The position numbers were made by a program, and so were the translations under genes. Of a stretch of 49,483 nucleotides of DNA, positions 1 through 13,100 are shown in pieces. Every line of letters begins with the position of its first letter. The stretch's first letter is position 1. The notes below the pieces were generated by a model that saw nothing but the letters and a program-made list of their open reading frames with translations, made no database searches and was not told the origin of the DNA. This stretch comes from Gloeophyllum trabeum ATCC 11539 (lineage: Eukaryota; Basidiomycota; Agaricomycetes; Gloeophyllales; Gloeophyllaceae): NCBI RefSeq assembly GCF_000344685.1, contig NW_006920412.1, positions 430,658-480,140 of the forward strand, given 5' to 3'.

Positions 1-934
1 ATTCCCTTTCATACAACCTTCTGCCCGGCCCTAAAGATTACAAATCCTCCAGTGTCAGAAGGGAATCTGAAAGATTTAATTATAATGTATCGACAAAGAT
101 AATACTGCTGAAAATATATATTACAAGCTTCGAAATTCTCAATAAAGATCATCTTTTGTGAGCCTCAAAATCATATACAAAAGCCAATCTTTCATATATC
201 CCTACCGTACAATCTTTTGCTAGGCCTAAAAGAGTGTAACTCCCAAAGTGCTAACCTACCCGCGCAACCGAACAGGCCCTGAGGAAAATGTGTCCTAATG
301 CATCTGAACGGCCCGCGGAGCCTGACGTTAGGCTCTCAGACAATTCCGGCTTTTCCTGATGCCGCCGCAGCCGATGATGTCGGGCGACTCGATGGTACGC
401 AGCTTCTTATCCAATCTATCTCTGAGTTGAAGCGCTTCTACGGTATCGGTGTGGAGGGGCCAAGGCATCTCACTGGTACGCCGCTGAGAATGATTCATTT
501 CACAGTATCTGACAGGCAGAACATTTCTGAAGTGCCGGCTACGGCCCGGCTGAACTTGGTTGAGCACCCGAGTGAGGCAGTGAAGTGAAGACTGTCCTAA
601 TGTCGGTGGTCCGGTCATCTCGAGCGGCGGTTTGGACCGTGACGGGTTATACGTGCCAGCCACTGGCACTTCGTGATCATGTTGTATGATGTTCATTTCC
701 AGGAGTATGGCGCTGTAAACTCTCTGCAATACAAGCAGGAGTCAAACCGACTTAGACCTACCCCAATGTGTGGCTCTGCCAGTGTCAGGATGGGCTGAAC
801 GCATCTTCATCTCCACCCACCAAAATCCACTCGTCCGACATGTCACGTACTTTCCATCATTGTGGCACTCACCACTCACCATAGAATGGTCACTCCCCCC
901 TGTCCCTTCCCCCTTTCGGAGGTCTTCACGGTCA
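1..934. other. Left-edge stretch with no supported gene
   Basis: The stretch is AT-rich up to about position 300. An open frame at 298-588 (+, 96 codons) and an overlapping one at 328-729 (-) exist, but neither has a family motif, a signal peptide, or flanking splice sites that extend it. I treat both as chance frames or possible debris of an older gene. Confidence 0.4.
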
Positions 935-1250
935 TTAGGGTGCTATCCACCGTTTCCTGCAGAGCCCAGCCGTCAGATCCGACACTCTACACTTGTGTCC
1001 GAACCTGATGTTCTACCATTGCGCATGTGAGATTGCATCACCGCTGCGTGGCAGTCCTGGCATCCTCTCCGGGAGTTCGAGTCACAACGCACGGTGCCGC
1101 TATTTGCCTTTGTCGATAAGACCTATTCCAGGTCGACTATGTAGGAACTGACAGCACGGTGAGTGTACAATGTATTACACATTTCGATTTTCGAGACTGA
1201 TTTCTGATGGCCACTGTGAATGACGATAATCATATCGAGGACATATCTTA
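935..1250 (+). repeat. Diverged dispersed repeat, copy A (upstream of PKS)
   Basis: This stretch aligns by eye with 15975-16360 in the same orientation. Shared blocks include GAACCTGATGTTCTAC followed by ATTGCGCAT (near 1000-1026), a GTGGCAGTCCT block, a GCACGGTGAG block and a TTCGAGACTGATTTCTGATG-like block (about 1190-1208). Indels separate the blocks. It ends about 260 nt before the PKS start codon. It could be a duplicated promoter segment or an old non-coding mobile element, and the sequence does not decide between these. Confidence 0.7.
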
Positions 1251-1447
1251 TCGCCGCGAGTGGACGGTAAGGTTTAGGACTGATGCTGGTCCAGTTCTCT
1301 CGCTTACAACATCTTGTAACAGAATCAGACGTTCACGCCCCTGCATTCAGGGCACATTCTAGCTGTCAATTCATCTGGCTGATTGCGTGCGGTCATGCAA
1401 GGTGCATCATAAATGTGGTTGTCACTTTCTTCCCGTGCTATTTCACC

Positions 1448-1454
1448 TATATAT
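1448..1454 (+). promoter_or_regulatory. TATA-like box upstream of PKS
   Basis: TATATAT lies about 55 nt upstream of the PKS ATG at 1509. Spacing and composition suit a fungal core promoter. No transcript data support it. Confidence 0.4.
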
Positions 1455-1508
1455 TGGACGCATAGATATCTACCTGGAGAAAGCCTTGCAGCCCGCAGAC
1501 TTAGCGAA

Positions 1509-4500
1509 ATGCAGACTCTAGAAAGTTTCCCTATCGCTGTTGTAGGTCAACAATGCTCTTTCTCCTTGTCTACTGCTGATCAAAGTAACTGTAGGTCGGC
1601 ATAGCAGTCGAGCTACCGAGTGGTGCTTGGAGTGCTGAGAACCTCGATCTCCTTTCATTTTCTAGGTTTTTATTTGAAAAGGCGGAATCTTACGAGCACA
1701 TTCCGAAGGAAAGATTCAATATCGAACAGTGAGCCACATTGGGACTTCCATGTCCGTCCGAATATTCTGACGCCACTTCCCAGCATTCAAGGGGATGCAC
1801 TCGGGAATGTCATTCCCGATACCGGCTCGTTCCTCAGGGACCTGAGCCAATTTGATTATATGGAGTTTGGGATAACGGGTAGAGATGCGCGGCTCTTGCC
1901 CGTGAGCACGCGCAAACTGATAGAGTGCACCTTTTTGAGTCTACTCGACTCGGGTATCGATTATCGGGGTAGGAATATTGGCTGTTATACGTCTGGCGTT
2001 GCCCATGACTTGTTCTCCGTTTCCGGTCACGTCAGTCATCTGCCTTTTCTAAGGCTTACTTCTATGGATTTGACTTAAATCCACAGAATGATGCCGATGC
2101 TCGGGCGTCCCTGGCTTACGCACCATCGACACTGGCTAACAAAGTATCTTACCATCTGGATTTGCGCGGACCGTCAATCCCTGTCGATACTGCGTGTAGC
2201 TCAAGTCTTCATGCAACGCATCTTGCCATCCAGGCACTGCGGAATAGTGAATGCGAAGCGGCAGTCGTGGGGGGTTCTCAGATAAACCATAGGTGTCTTT
2301 TGACTTTCTTTTGGGTAAACTTCAGTCATGCTCACGTCTACGGCATCGATTAGGTTTGCCGAATGGCTTACTTACAGTCAAGTTTCTGGCGTGCTATCTC
2401 CCGATGGGAAGTGTAAGCCATTCGACGCATCGGCAAATGGGTTAGTGGACATTTGTATGCAGTCAATGACATCCTCTAATTTCTTTTCTTGGTTTAGATT
2501 CAGTCGAAGCGAGGGAGTCGTTTCTATAGTTCTGAAGCCACTCCATGCAGCCTTATTAGATGGTGACAAGATATACTGCAGTGTGAGTTGCGGCGCCTAC
2601 TGATGCATAATAGTCCTTGACGTCTTTTCACGCTAGATTTTGGGAACCGGAGTGAATTCCTGCGGTGCACAGGCACCTGTGAATGCGCCAGTCGCAGAAT
2701 CTCAGAGAGAGGCTATGAGGAGAGCGTTCCGAATGGCGCGCAGGTCTCCTCAGGATGTTGATTTCATCGAACTACACGCTACAGGCATGTACGAGTTCCG
2801 CGGAAGTTTGCATCCACTCACACGCGATACAATAGGAACCAAGAAGGGTGACCCTACTGAGGCGAACTGGATTGGGGCAGAATGTTCAAGAGATGATGAA
2901 TTGCTTGTGGGAAGTGTAAAGGGAAACATAGGGTATGTTGTGTCGAAATCTATGCGAGGCTACCTACTCACGCATCTGATGCAGACACCTCGAAATAACC
3001 GCCTTTCTGGGTTCTCTGGCAAAAGTATGCTGCATCTTCAATACTGGTATGATCCCCCCGAATGTGAATTTTAAGAACCCGAACGAGGGCATCAAGTGGA
3101 ATGAGTATCGTCTTCGCGTGCCCACTGAGCCCGAGCCATTGAAGTGCCGCTCCTCTTCAGGACGCTCACTTATAGCAATGACAAGCTCTGGCATCGGAGG
3201 TGCCAACGGCCACTGCGTGGTTGAGGGCCCTCCGGCCCTGGATAAGAGGGAAAAAACGTTCTGGCGTGTCGAGATGAGTCTCATCCCCGCTGTCTTGATC
3301 GCAGGAGGCCTTTCTCCACGTTCAGCGAAAGCTATCGGCGATAGTCTTCGAGACGCCTACACCGACGATGATCGTCATCAGATATCTCGGCTTTACAGCC
3401 GCCGGGCTCGGTCAATGCCTTGGCGGTCATTCGCAATCGCAAAGGGTGGCAAGGTGTCGCAATTCCAAGAACCCGTCCTGTCCCATCGCTCTTCAGTCCC
3501 TCTTGTATTCGTCTATTCTGGCCAAGGACCTCAATATTTTGATAGTGCGTGATTTACCTATATTGTCCCGTTGCTACTATCTGACTGCTACTCAGTGGGC
3601 CGTGAATTGTACAAGACCAACGCCGTATTCCACTCGACAATTATGGAGTTGGATCAGGTCTACGAGCAGGCTGTCGGACAGTCCCTCATCAAGAGTACGG
3701 GATTATTCTCAGAGGACCCACACGAGGACGTTCTCGGAGAAGTCTGGCCCATTGCGATCACTCTTCCTGCGTTAGCCATGGTGCAGATAGCCCTCTTCGA
3801 CACGCTGGTAAGCCTTGCCATCAAGCCGGACGCAGTCATCGGTCATTCAGCAGGCGAGACAGCTATGATCTATGCTTCCGGTGCAGGGAGTAAAGCGTTA
3901 GCTCTCGAGTTGGCCATCGCCAGAGGGAGGGCGATGTCAGCTTTGGAGGATGCGGACGGTGCCATGGCTGCCGTCAACTGTTCTGTGGATCAGGTGCGGG
4001 ATATCATCGCTACTGTGATCGCAGAGGCAGGTTTCGGTCCGCTCGAGATCGGTTGTTACAACACGCCTGAAGCCGTCACTTTGTCCGGGAAGGCGTCGCA
4101 CATAAATCTTGCAGTGCAAGTTGCGGAAGGGAGAGGTTTCTTCGCCCGACGTCTTCGAACGAAGATCCCGGTGCACTCTGCTATGATGGATCTCTGTCAG
4201 AGCGAATATCAGCGTCTGGTTCAAGATGTCTTCGCGCGGTACACAGTCCAAGCACCCTCCATCGACGTCTACTCGGCAGAAAGTGGCGAGGCATTCACCA
4301 AAATCTTCGACGCTCAATATTTCTGGGATAACACACGGGGTTCTGTACGTTTCGCGGAGGCAGTGAAAGCATTACAATTCAAGTATTCGACCGCCATCTT
4401 TGTGGAACTTGGCCCTCATCCTGTACTAAGCGGGTATGTATCGTCTATGGTCGGGAAAGATTCTCCAGTCCTCTGTCCTCTGCGCAGGCCGAAGAAGGGC

Positions 4501-7500
4501 CAGCCAGCCGTAGAGCTTCAGGGGCTTGTAGAATTTGTCGGCAAGCTCGTTGTTTCAGGCTATCATTCGGTCGACTTCAACGTCCTGTCTGCCTGCGACC
4601 AAGAGGGTCAGGTGACGCCGCTCCCATATCCGTTTGCTCGCAGAGATGTGCCGTACGTTGCGGCGACACCTGAAATCACAAGACAGCGACAGAATCGCAA
4701 CGGTCCCCTCAATTACCCGCAACTGCAGGTGAACGTGAATACCCACCCTGCTTTGGCCGAGCATGTCATCAAAGGCGAGCCTATCATGCCTGCCGCTGGC
4801 TACCTTGAGATGGTGCATCTTTAAGCCACACGTTTGTTTGCTTGTGACTGACGTGGAGCGATGCAGGCTCTTGAATTCGGTGCGAGAAAACTATGGAACG
4901 TCGAATTCATCTCAATCATTGCTCTCTCGTTTGAGAAGCCCACGCCCGTCCAAGTCAAGTTAGATGGTCTTAAATGGACTGTCAAGAGTGCGGTTCCCGC
5001 AGACGTGGCAAGGAAGTGGCCCTTACAGGTAACATGCATCTGATAATTAGATTGAAAAGTTCCTTACGGCGTGTTTCAGTATGATCGTCTCCATGCAAAA
5101 GGCTATCTATCCATGGAGACTCCTGCTCTCAGCCCAACCCCAATCGACTTGGAGCACGTCTTGGCGCGCCTAAACGCTATTGATATGAAAAGTGAGTATC
5201 GATCTGGTATGGTATCGCTCCTGCCGGCCTTCGCTCACCTCGTCCTTTTAGATTTCTACGATGGCTTCGCTAGTTTCGCCCAGTATGGACCAATGTATCA
5301 AAGAGTCACCGCCTGCTATAGGGGTGTGGACACCCAAGGACGTGAAGAAGTGCTCGTTGAAGTGCGTGGTAATGATGGAGACATCCCTGAGTAAGTAGCG
5401 TGTCAATGCGGGAGAATTATGTAGCTGACCTCCCCGACAGCCTCGACGGCTACCACCTTCACCCGGCTATCTTAGACGGGGCGCTGCATGTTATGGTGCA
5501 CCCCATTCTTACTTGTTGCTGGGATAGTGCTCGGTATTATCTTCCGGCGAAGGTGGGCGCATTTACCGTTCACGATGCGCTATTCAAGAAGCCATTCCCC
5601 AAAGTCGTTTTTGCGCATGGTACAATGTCAGCCTGGTCTCCCGGTCAGTAAACCATTTTTCCTCGTCAACCATACCGTTCTAACGGGCCCCTAGAAGCCA
5701 TCATATATAACTTCACGATAGTACGTAAGGACGGCGTTCCCCTCTGCACGTTCGAATCTTTCGAAGTAGCCCGACATGGCTACATTCCGGAGACCGTTGA
5801 AAGACGGTTCGAAGTCGTTGATGTACACATGGGCCTGGTCCTCCCGCGCCAGATCGCTAATGGTCATGGCCCACGCGTCAACGGCATCAAAGAGAACGAT
5901 CATACGCCTGAAGTCGAGGGTGCTACGGTCAATGGTAACGGGAATGCAAATGGTGACGCCAAGCCCCGAATAGACGGTGGCATAAGCATTTGCTCCCGCC
6001 AGCACGAGAATACGGTCATCATCGATTACGGAAGAGGAGTCGAGATGCACATACAGGAACTCCTGTCGAAAATGGATACTCTGGCGCCTGTCAGGCTGTG
6101 GTTGCGAGCCTCAGCGGGACTGGACGGCGACGCATTGCTCGGGTTCTCGAGGTCTCTTCGCAAAGAATATGGTGCTTGGAGTGTACGTGCAGCGGTCTTT
6201 CCCGCTTCATGGAGCGAGGAGGACAAGGCGACCGCGATGAAGCATCTTCTGAGCTCAGAGTGCGAAGACGAGATCTATGTTCAAGAGGACGGCACTGTTA
6301 CCGTTCCAAGGATCATGCCTTCTGTGCCCCCGGCTGCGAGTGCTCCCTTCCATCCTGAGTCACCATGGGTCTATGATGGTGTTCTTGTTAGGCAGGTGTC
6401 TACTCCCAGGGTACCTCCCGACCATATCCAGATCGACATTACGGGCGTCTCTCAAGTAAGCAAAGCTCTTTACTCCTTCCTCGGAACGACTGCAGGAGAG
6501 TCTCGGGAGGTCGTCGGAATAGCGGTTGGCCCGATATCGAATGTTGCTGTGGTACACTTGGGCAGCATAGTCGACGTGAAAGCTTTCTCGGGGGCTAATA
6601 ACGTGCCAGCTTTTGCACTAGCTGCAGCAGTTCTGGGTGTGGGGTACAGCAACTTCGCGCATCCGGACCGAATCAGAGATACTTCAGCCTTTGTGACGCA
6701 CGCTGAGACAGCGGTCGGCCGCAGTATTGCCGCGATTTACGAGACACTTGGGCTCGAAGTTCTTTCATGCTCAGGTAGACCCACGGTTTCAGACCTCAAA
6801 ACTATAGCGGTTCGCCGACCTACATTTATTCTCTCCGGGTGTGAGGACGCCTCTGATATCCAGGTCTTCGACGATCATGTGTCGCCGAAAGGAAAAGTCT
6901 TCTTATGGTCGGATGCCAAGCGTGGTGTTCCTGGTGCCCTCTCAAGTGATCCGTGGGCGGTTGGTGATGCAATAAAGCTTGCGCTGGCAAAGTATCCGCA
7001 TGCGAAGACCTCTTTTAAGGCACCGGTGAAGATGATTCGAGGAGCCCTGCCCAAGGAAGTTCCATTAGATATCGCTATCCTGAGCCAGGACAAGACCTAC
7101 CTTCTTATCGGCGGGATTGGTAGTCTGGGGTTGGAGATCGCTCTATGGATGTATTCCGTAAGGTTTCCACGTTCGTCGTAACGCAAGACGTACTCAAACA
7201 TATCTCTAGCAAGGGGCGCGGAGCATTGTCATGACATCCCGAGGAGGACGCGCCAGTATCTTGAAAAGGGGCTCGGCACTCTCGAAACGAATTATGAAAC
7301 ATCTGGATGGCCTCCTGGACCTCAAGCTTCATGCTGTCGCTGCAGATGCCGTATCGCTGAAGGATATACGGCGTGTAGTCAGTGCGATTGATAAACCTCT
7401 CGGTGGATGCATGATTCTCTCTGCTGCATTAATCGACCGCACGTTCCATGCGCAGACTGCCGAAACCTTCGAGGCCCCATTTCCGCCCAAAGTGGGAGCC

Positions 7501-9765
7501 TTTCAGGTTCTAGAGCAGGCAGTGGATGTAGATTCCCTCGACTTCTTCGTCACTGTCTCGTCTGTATCGGCTATGTTTGGCAATGCCGGCCAAACGAACT
7601 ACGCCAGGCAAGCACTTTACTCGAATTATGGTTCCCGATCCTTTCTAATTTTGCGGTAGTGCGAACACTGCGCTGGCCGGGCTCACAAAAAAGTACAAGA
7701 ATGCTTTCTGTATGGTCTGCCCAGCTATTATCGACAGCGCGATCGCTTTGAAAGGAGATGCTGATAGTGTATACCGCCGTCGTCTGCGACATCTCACGGA
7801 TTGGGGTATGTCAGCGTCAGGTGAGTACTAACACCGTCCATATCCCTCTCAGAACCACTGACCCCCAGGCTAGAATTATGTACATATCTGGGGGACGGCA
7901 TCAGGAAACTTCGCGATGGCACCGTCTGGCAGTATGTGCCCAACTTTGACTGGCCCCGCGTCGCTGCAAACATGGGCGTGTCAGCCGTCTTCAAACATCT
8001 GCTCCCCGAATCCAATATTGCAACGGCGCGAGAATCTCAGGGAACCTCCGATTTGAAGGACATCATCTGCAAAATCCTTGAGGTTGCGCCAAACGACCTG
8101 GTGCCGGATGTACCCCTTACTGCATACGGGCTTGATTCTCTCTCCGCAACGTCCTTATCGACCGCACTGGCATCCTTAGTTGCCATTTCACAGATCCAGC
8201 TCTTGGCTGACGTCACATTCCAGCAGCTAGAGGCCGCCGCTGAGGAAGCTAAATCCAGCAGCTTTGTTTCTACGCAGACAGAAGCTACAGAGTTCGGAGA
8301 GATTGACGAAATGCTGCATATGGTTGAACAGTTTGGCTCCGACTTCCACAGCGTTCAACCGGAGTCAGATGAAGCTCCTGCTAGTACTGGATGGGTCATC
8401 GTCATCACCGGTACTCGTGGCAGCCTCGGTACCCACATGCTTGCCCGCTTGCTGCTATCATCGAACGTCAGCAAGGTATACTCGCTGCTCCGGAATTCGG
8501 ATGCCACAGAGTCTCCAGTGGATCGTCAACGAATTGCGTTAGCCATGCGCGGCATTGATCCCTCCATAGTGGAGTCCGACAAGCTGGAGCTGATCGAAGT
8601 AGTCCTGACGCAGCCCCACCTCGGAATTGCCAAGGATGCCTATGAGCGGGTATGTGGCTGTCCTCTACAAATTGGATTGGAGTCGAGTCCATTAATATTT
8701 TGCGCAGATCCATAGTACAGCAACCCACGTAGTTCATCTCGGTAAGCATATTTCGTGACGCATGTCGGAAGTACATCGTTCATATTACTCTAGGCTGGAA
8801 TATCAACCTCGTAGCTCCTTTGAAGGCATTCGAGCCGGACGTCCATGGTCTCCGCGCACTGATAGATTTCGCGGCGACGGCACGTAAGGGAAGACAGGCA
8901 CGACTAGTTTACGCCAGCTCCGTAGGGATCTTTCGTCGTAAGTACGAATACGGTGACAAGGTCTCGTTCGAAACTGATTCCCATCATAGAATTGGAGTAC
9001 TTATCTGAAATCTCTACTCCCATTATGGAGTCATCTCTGCCTGACCCTAGGGTCTCAGTCGGCCCCGGATATTCGAAGTCGAAGTGGGTCTCGGAGAGAT
9101 TACTGGACGTCGCAATGTCGAAAATACCGGGCTTCAGCGCCACGACCATACGTATTCATCAACTTGCTGGTGGGTTGAACGGTTCATGGAAGCCGTCTGA
9201 GTGGTTCCCTGCCCTGGTATCGGCCAGTGTGGCTCTGGGTTGTTTCCCAGATGGTCGTGACGTGCGTAACTATTCCATGTCTATGATCTTGCATGGCTGA
9301 CACTATTCACAGTCTATATCGTGGATTCCGGTTGATATGGCTGCCGCCGCAATGGTGGACTTCCTTACCTGTAGGGATGCGGTTTTACACCTTCGTCATC
9401 CCAAGCCTATCCTATGGCGAGTCATGGCGAACTCGCTGGCCAGGATCATAGACGTTCCGGTGGTCCCCTACGCGGAGTGGCTCGCACGTCTTGAACACGA
9501 GTTGAAAGCCCAAGGTATTCGCCAGATCTCCCCGTATTTGGCTCCCGCGATGCGCCTTATGGACGTATACCGCTCCCCGCGTTCTGACGATCACCCTGCG
9601 CAGCCCATGACCGAGAGCAATGGACTATTTCCTGCGCTTTCAATCGGTAAAGCAATCGAAGCTTCCCCGACCTTACGTGATCCTGACCTGCCCGAAATAC
9701 AAGAAGACGAGATTGCTGCATGGGTCAGGTACTGGAGACAAATGGACGCCTTGCCGGGCAATTAG
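1509..9765 (+). CDS. Reducing polyketide synthase, KS-AT-DH-pseudoER-KR-ACP-R
   Basis: Iterative type I PKS, about 2,350-2,400 residues after removal of roughly 20 short introns. I start at ATG 1509, which splices in frame into the KS. The KS has DTACSSS (Cys codon 2195-2197), HATGT and GNIGH. The AT has GHSAGE (Ser codon 3847-3849) and ELGPHP. The DH has [10 protein letters not shown] and LDGALH (Asp codon 5475-5477). A degenerate ER-like stretch lies near 6350-6790. The KR has GGIGSLG at about 7110 and [16 protein letters not shown], with Tyr at 7600-7602. The ACP has YGLDSLSA (Ser 8137-8139). The C-terminal thioester reductase has TGTRGSLG and YSKSK (Tyr 9070-9072). No methyltransferase or thioesterase was seen. 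Domain order predicts a partially reduced chain released reductively as aldehyde or alcohol; the product is unknown. Splicing needs two GC-AG introns. All core catalytic residues are present, so I regard it as functional. Confidence 0.93.
2785..2835 (+). other. GC-AG intron inside the KS HATGT motif
   Basis: The donor is ACAG/GCATGT and the acceptor is CAATAG. Removing these 51 nt joins ELHATG to [10 protein letters not shown] in frame. Without removal, the conserved KS sequence is interrupted by unrelated residues. Confidence 0.75.
6350..6790 (+). other. Degenerate enoyl-reductase-like region of the PKS
   Basis: Between the DH and KR domains the protein keeps the outline of a medium-chain reductase. 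[17 protein letters not shown] entry is followed by [16 protein letters not shown] and a block ending in LGLEVLSC. The place where a working ER carries its glycine-rich NADPH loop reads [10 protein letters not shown], without the GGVG core. I infer a non-catalytic structural remnant, so double bonds should persist in the product. Confidence 0.55.
7608..7659 (+). other. GC-AG intron after the KR active-site tyrosine
   Basis: The donor is CCAG/GCAAGC and the acceptor is GCGGTAG. Reading through reaches a stop within 20 codons. Removing the 52 nt continues the KR as [16 protein letters not shown], a typical KR sequence after the active site. Confidence 0.75.
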
Positions 9766-10119
9766 CTCCTTCTCAATGACACATCCCTAGCGGTGCAGGT
9801 GGAAGACTCTACTGATAGATTTCCACTGTAGCCATATGTAATAACTAAGTAGAATCTTACATGGTACAGCTCATTGGGACGTTGTCTTTAAAACTAGTCT
9901 TACAAGACCTCAGGGAGCTCAAGTAGGTTTACTGTATAGGCTCGAGTCACCCATTAGTCTCCTTTACTACCCTGTACGTGGATACCGGCGTTCTACCGCG
10001 CCTTCGAAGTCTTTGGGATTCTCCCGCACCTGAACGGTTTCAGCCACAATGGACACAAAGAATGTGCCGACAGCAGATGAGACACATATCGTATACCAGG
10101 AAAACCACACGTTCTGCAT
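9766..10119. other. Tail-to-tail intergenic spacer between PKS and adenylating reductase
   Basis: This spacer of about 350 bp sits between two converging stop codons. AT-rich patches lie near 9830-9860. It presumably holds both 3' UTRs and polyadenylation signals. No ORF with recognisable content was seen. Confidence 0.6.
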
Positions 10120-13100
10120 TTATATGAACGCCTTCGACTTCCAGTACCCCACCCACCTTTCAGCGTCTCGCTCATTCAAACATGCCAATTGCCCCAGAGT
10201 CGGGCTCAGAGCCTGCGCGTTCTTAGTCGAGAATGTAGTGATTCCTCCCGCCTCACCACCTTTCAACCTCGCCTTCGCAGCGTCAGCAGCCGCAAGCTTG
10301 CGAAAGAACTCCAATAACCTGACGGCGGGCTGTTTGCACGACATTGTCAGAAACACATCCGACGTCTGACACGTCTTTACTTACCACATGTTCATGGTCA
10401 TCCGTCTCAGCCTTGGCCGCTCGTTTTTCCAAGCGGGTAACCCACTCGCTAAACGATACAAGGGCTAGCGACTTAGAGGAGTGACCCAAGGCTTTCCTGA
10501 TAACCTCCATAATATCCGTCCACTTCACCGGCCTCGGGTGGACGACGTTAACAGCCAGCGGCGGCTCCCCCGCAGCGAGACCCACGTCCAGAACGGTCCT
10601 TGCTACCGCTTGCATAGGCAGCCACGAGACAGTCTTATACGGAGTGTCAGACTCGAAGCCGCGGGTGATACGAGAAGAGCACTCACACCCTGAGAGTCAG
10701 GCAGGCAGCTGAGCGCTAAGCTCGACTTGACTAGTATAGGCACCCAGTCCGTCGTCGCCCACGCGCCGTCTGGTTCCCCGCCGCATATTTGTCCGATGCG
10801 CAGAGACGTGCTCCGCAGGCCAGTCTCCTCAGCAGCCGCAGCGAGGACCTACAAACCCTCTCGCATTAGCACACGCACCACAATAATTTCATCTTACGAC
10901 GCACTCTTTCTACGACGTACTTCCCCTCGCCGTACCCGCCCCCGATGGCAGCGTCAGGCTTCGGTATAATCTCTTCCGGGAATGGCCCCTTTGCCGCGTC
11001 CCAAGCCTGCGCCACCGTAATCGACGACGTGAACACGAATTTTACCTGCGCCCCGTGCTTAGACGTCAGAGCAAAGTCGATGAGGCCCCTAGTTGCGCGG
11101 ATGTTCGGATCGAAGGACGGCAAGGCGAGATTGAAGTCGACCCTCCATGCGTTATGTATGACGTGCGTGACGGAATCTCGTATCTGACGGGAACGTATAA
11201 ATCGTCAGCATCCCTATGCATGCAGTCATGAACATCCAAACGCACCGCGTCATGCGTACGCATGTCATTCGCCAGACCAAGGTCCGGGACACTCGCGTCA
11301 CCGTCAACAAAGACCACCTTGCTTGACGTTAACAAATCTCCTGACAGGCCTCTATTCACAAAAGCGGCCTTCTGCCTGTCGACAGTCGGGCTCGTCGCCG
11401 AGAGTCTATTGAATGCATACACCCTCTTCACCCTGTCGTCACCCAGCAGCGCAGCCAAGATATACGAGCCCAAGCTGCCCGTCGAGCCTGTCAGGAGCAC
11501 CACGGCACCGTCCCCTGGCGGTGATTCCGGGCTGACGGGTTTCGGGAACTGAGCCGAGTACTTCTCCACCATCGTCTCTATCGCATCCGTGGGCGACGCC
11601 TTTCCATTGACACTCTCCGGCCTCAGCAGTGCCGCGACCGCGCCCGCGAGTTGCACAATCGTCGGAGTCGTGTAAACAATGTTCTGCGTGACCCCCGCCA
11701 GTGCCTGCTTCGCACCAGGCTCCGCCGACTTGCGCAGCGCGCCAATGATCCTGTTACGCAGGAACGTGGCGCTCAAACTGGCACGGTCGACGTCAGCGAA
11801 GAACGCGTTTGAGATCACAGTTAGACATTTGGATTGTTACCTGTCAAACCCCTTGTCGAACAGATCGTCCTGGGCGTCGATTTTCCGCCCGCCATTGATC
11901 TGCTCCGCTTGTGTCGATAGCCATTGAACGAGCGCCAGCGGTGTCCAAGCGGGCGGTGGATCGACGCCTTTCGTGTTCATGCTCGATTCGACGGTGTTGT
12001 ACCTGCCCATGTAGGTCGTATCAGCTTCCGCGCAATCGCTTCAACGCAAACCAGCCATACTAACAGCGCGTCAATCTCGTCGGCGTACAACCCAAGCGTC
12101 AGTTTGCGCATGACAGTCCCCTTCGCCGCGCGCGCCATTGGCCTGGCGGGGTCCGTCACCAGTATCATCTCCTTGAATATACGACTGAAGGCCGGTGCCT
12201 CTTTGTTCGCCTCCTCCACGGTGGGCCTACCCACATCACGCGACATCGATCAGATTCGTATTCTACGTTCATTCTGGGCACCTACCAGATTTTATTCCTG
12301 AACTCGATAACGGCTTTCTCGTCTTTCGGGTCAATCGCCTGTGCAGGGTGCGGCTCGATGAGGATGCCGACTTGGTCGCGTCCCCGGCCGAACATGAGCG
12401 TCCCCTGCACCAAGGGATTGTGCAGGATATGTCCTTCCATCGGCGAGGGAACGGTCTTCTCGCCTGAACGCATCAAGTTAATAAGTATCCACTGAGAATG
12501 ATGGCAATGCGTCTTACCTGAAGCGAGTACGAGCACGTCGTCGGTACGGCCCACTCTGACGACAGTTCGGAGTTAGCAGAAGAGTGACGCCGAATATTTC
12601 ATCAACCTACAAACGCCAAAGCCCCTCGATTGTCGGATGCTTCTCCCAGAGGTCCGACGTCGCATACCCCTTGGTATCCGGCAAATTCTCCACCGAAAGC
12701 TGATGGTTCTCGTTCGTCTACACACATCCCATCCGACGTAACTCACTACCTACCTAGCGCATCAACGTCACGTTACACTCACCAGCATATGCAGCTCGTA
12801 CGTCCCATCCCCCTGGTCGACCCACCGCAGCTTGAACCTCGGCGACAGGCGTATCCACGACCAGTCCTTCAGCTCCTTGTACGTCAGTCCCGGCGCCTTG
12901 TTCTCGGGGATGATGTCGAACAGGTGCGACGGCGCGCCGAACTCGGTGCCGCCGTACGTCGTGTTCAGCTTCACGCCGCGCGCGACGAGGGCGTTCCCTG
13001 CTTTGGCGGAGAGTGGCCCGCCGGCGAATGTCTGGGTTTCAGGTGCGTCAGGGTCAGGGTCAGTCTCGCGGGTGAGGGCGCACTGACGCAGATCTCCATG

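Noticed and set aside
1060..1090. GAGTTCGAGTC resembling a tRNA B box
   Set aside because: No matching A box or foldable cloverleaf was visible around it.
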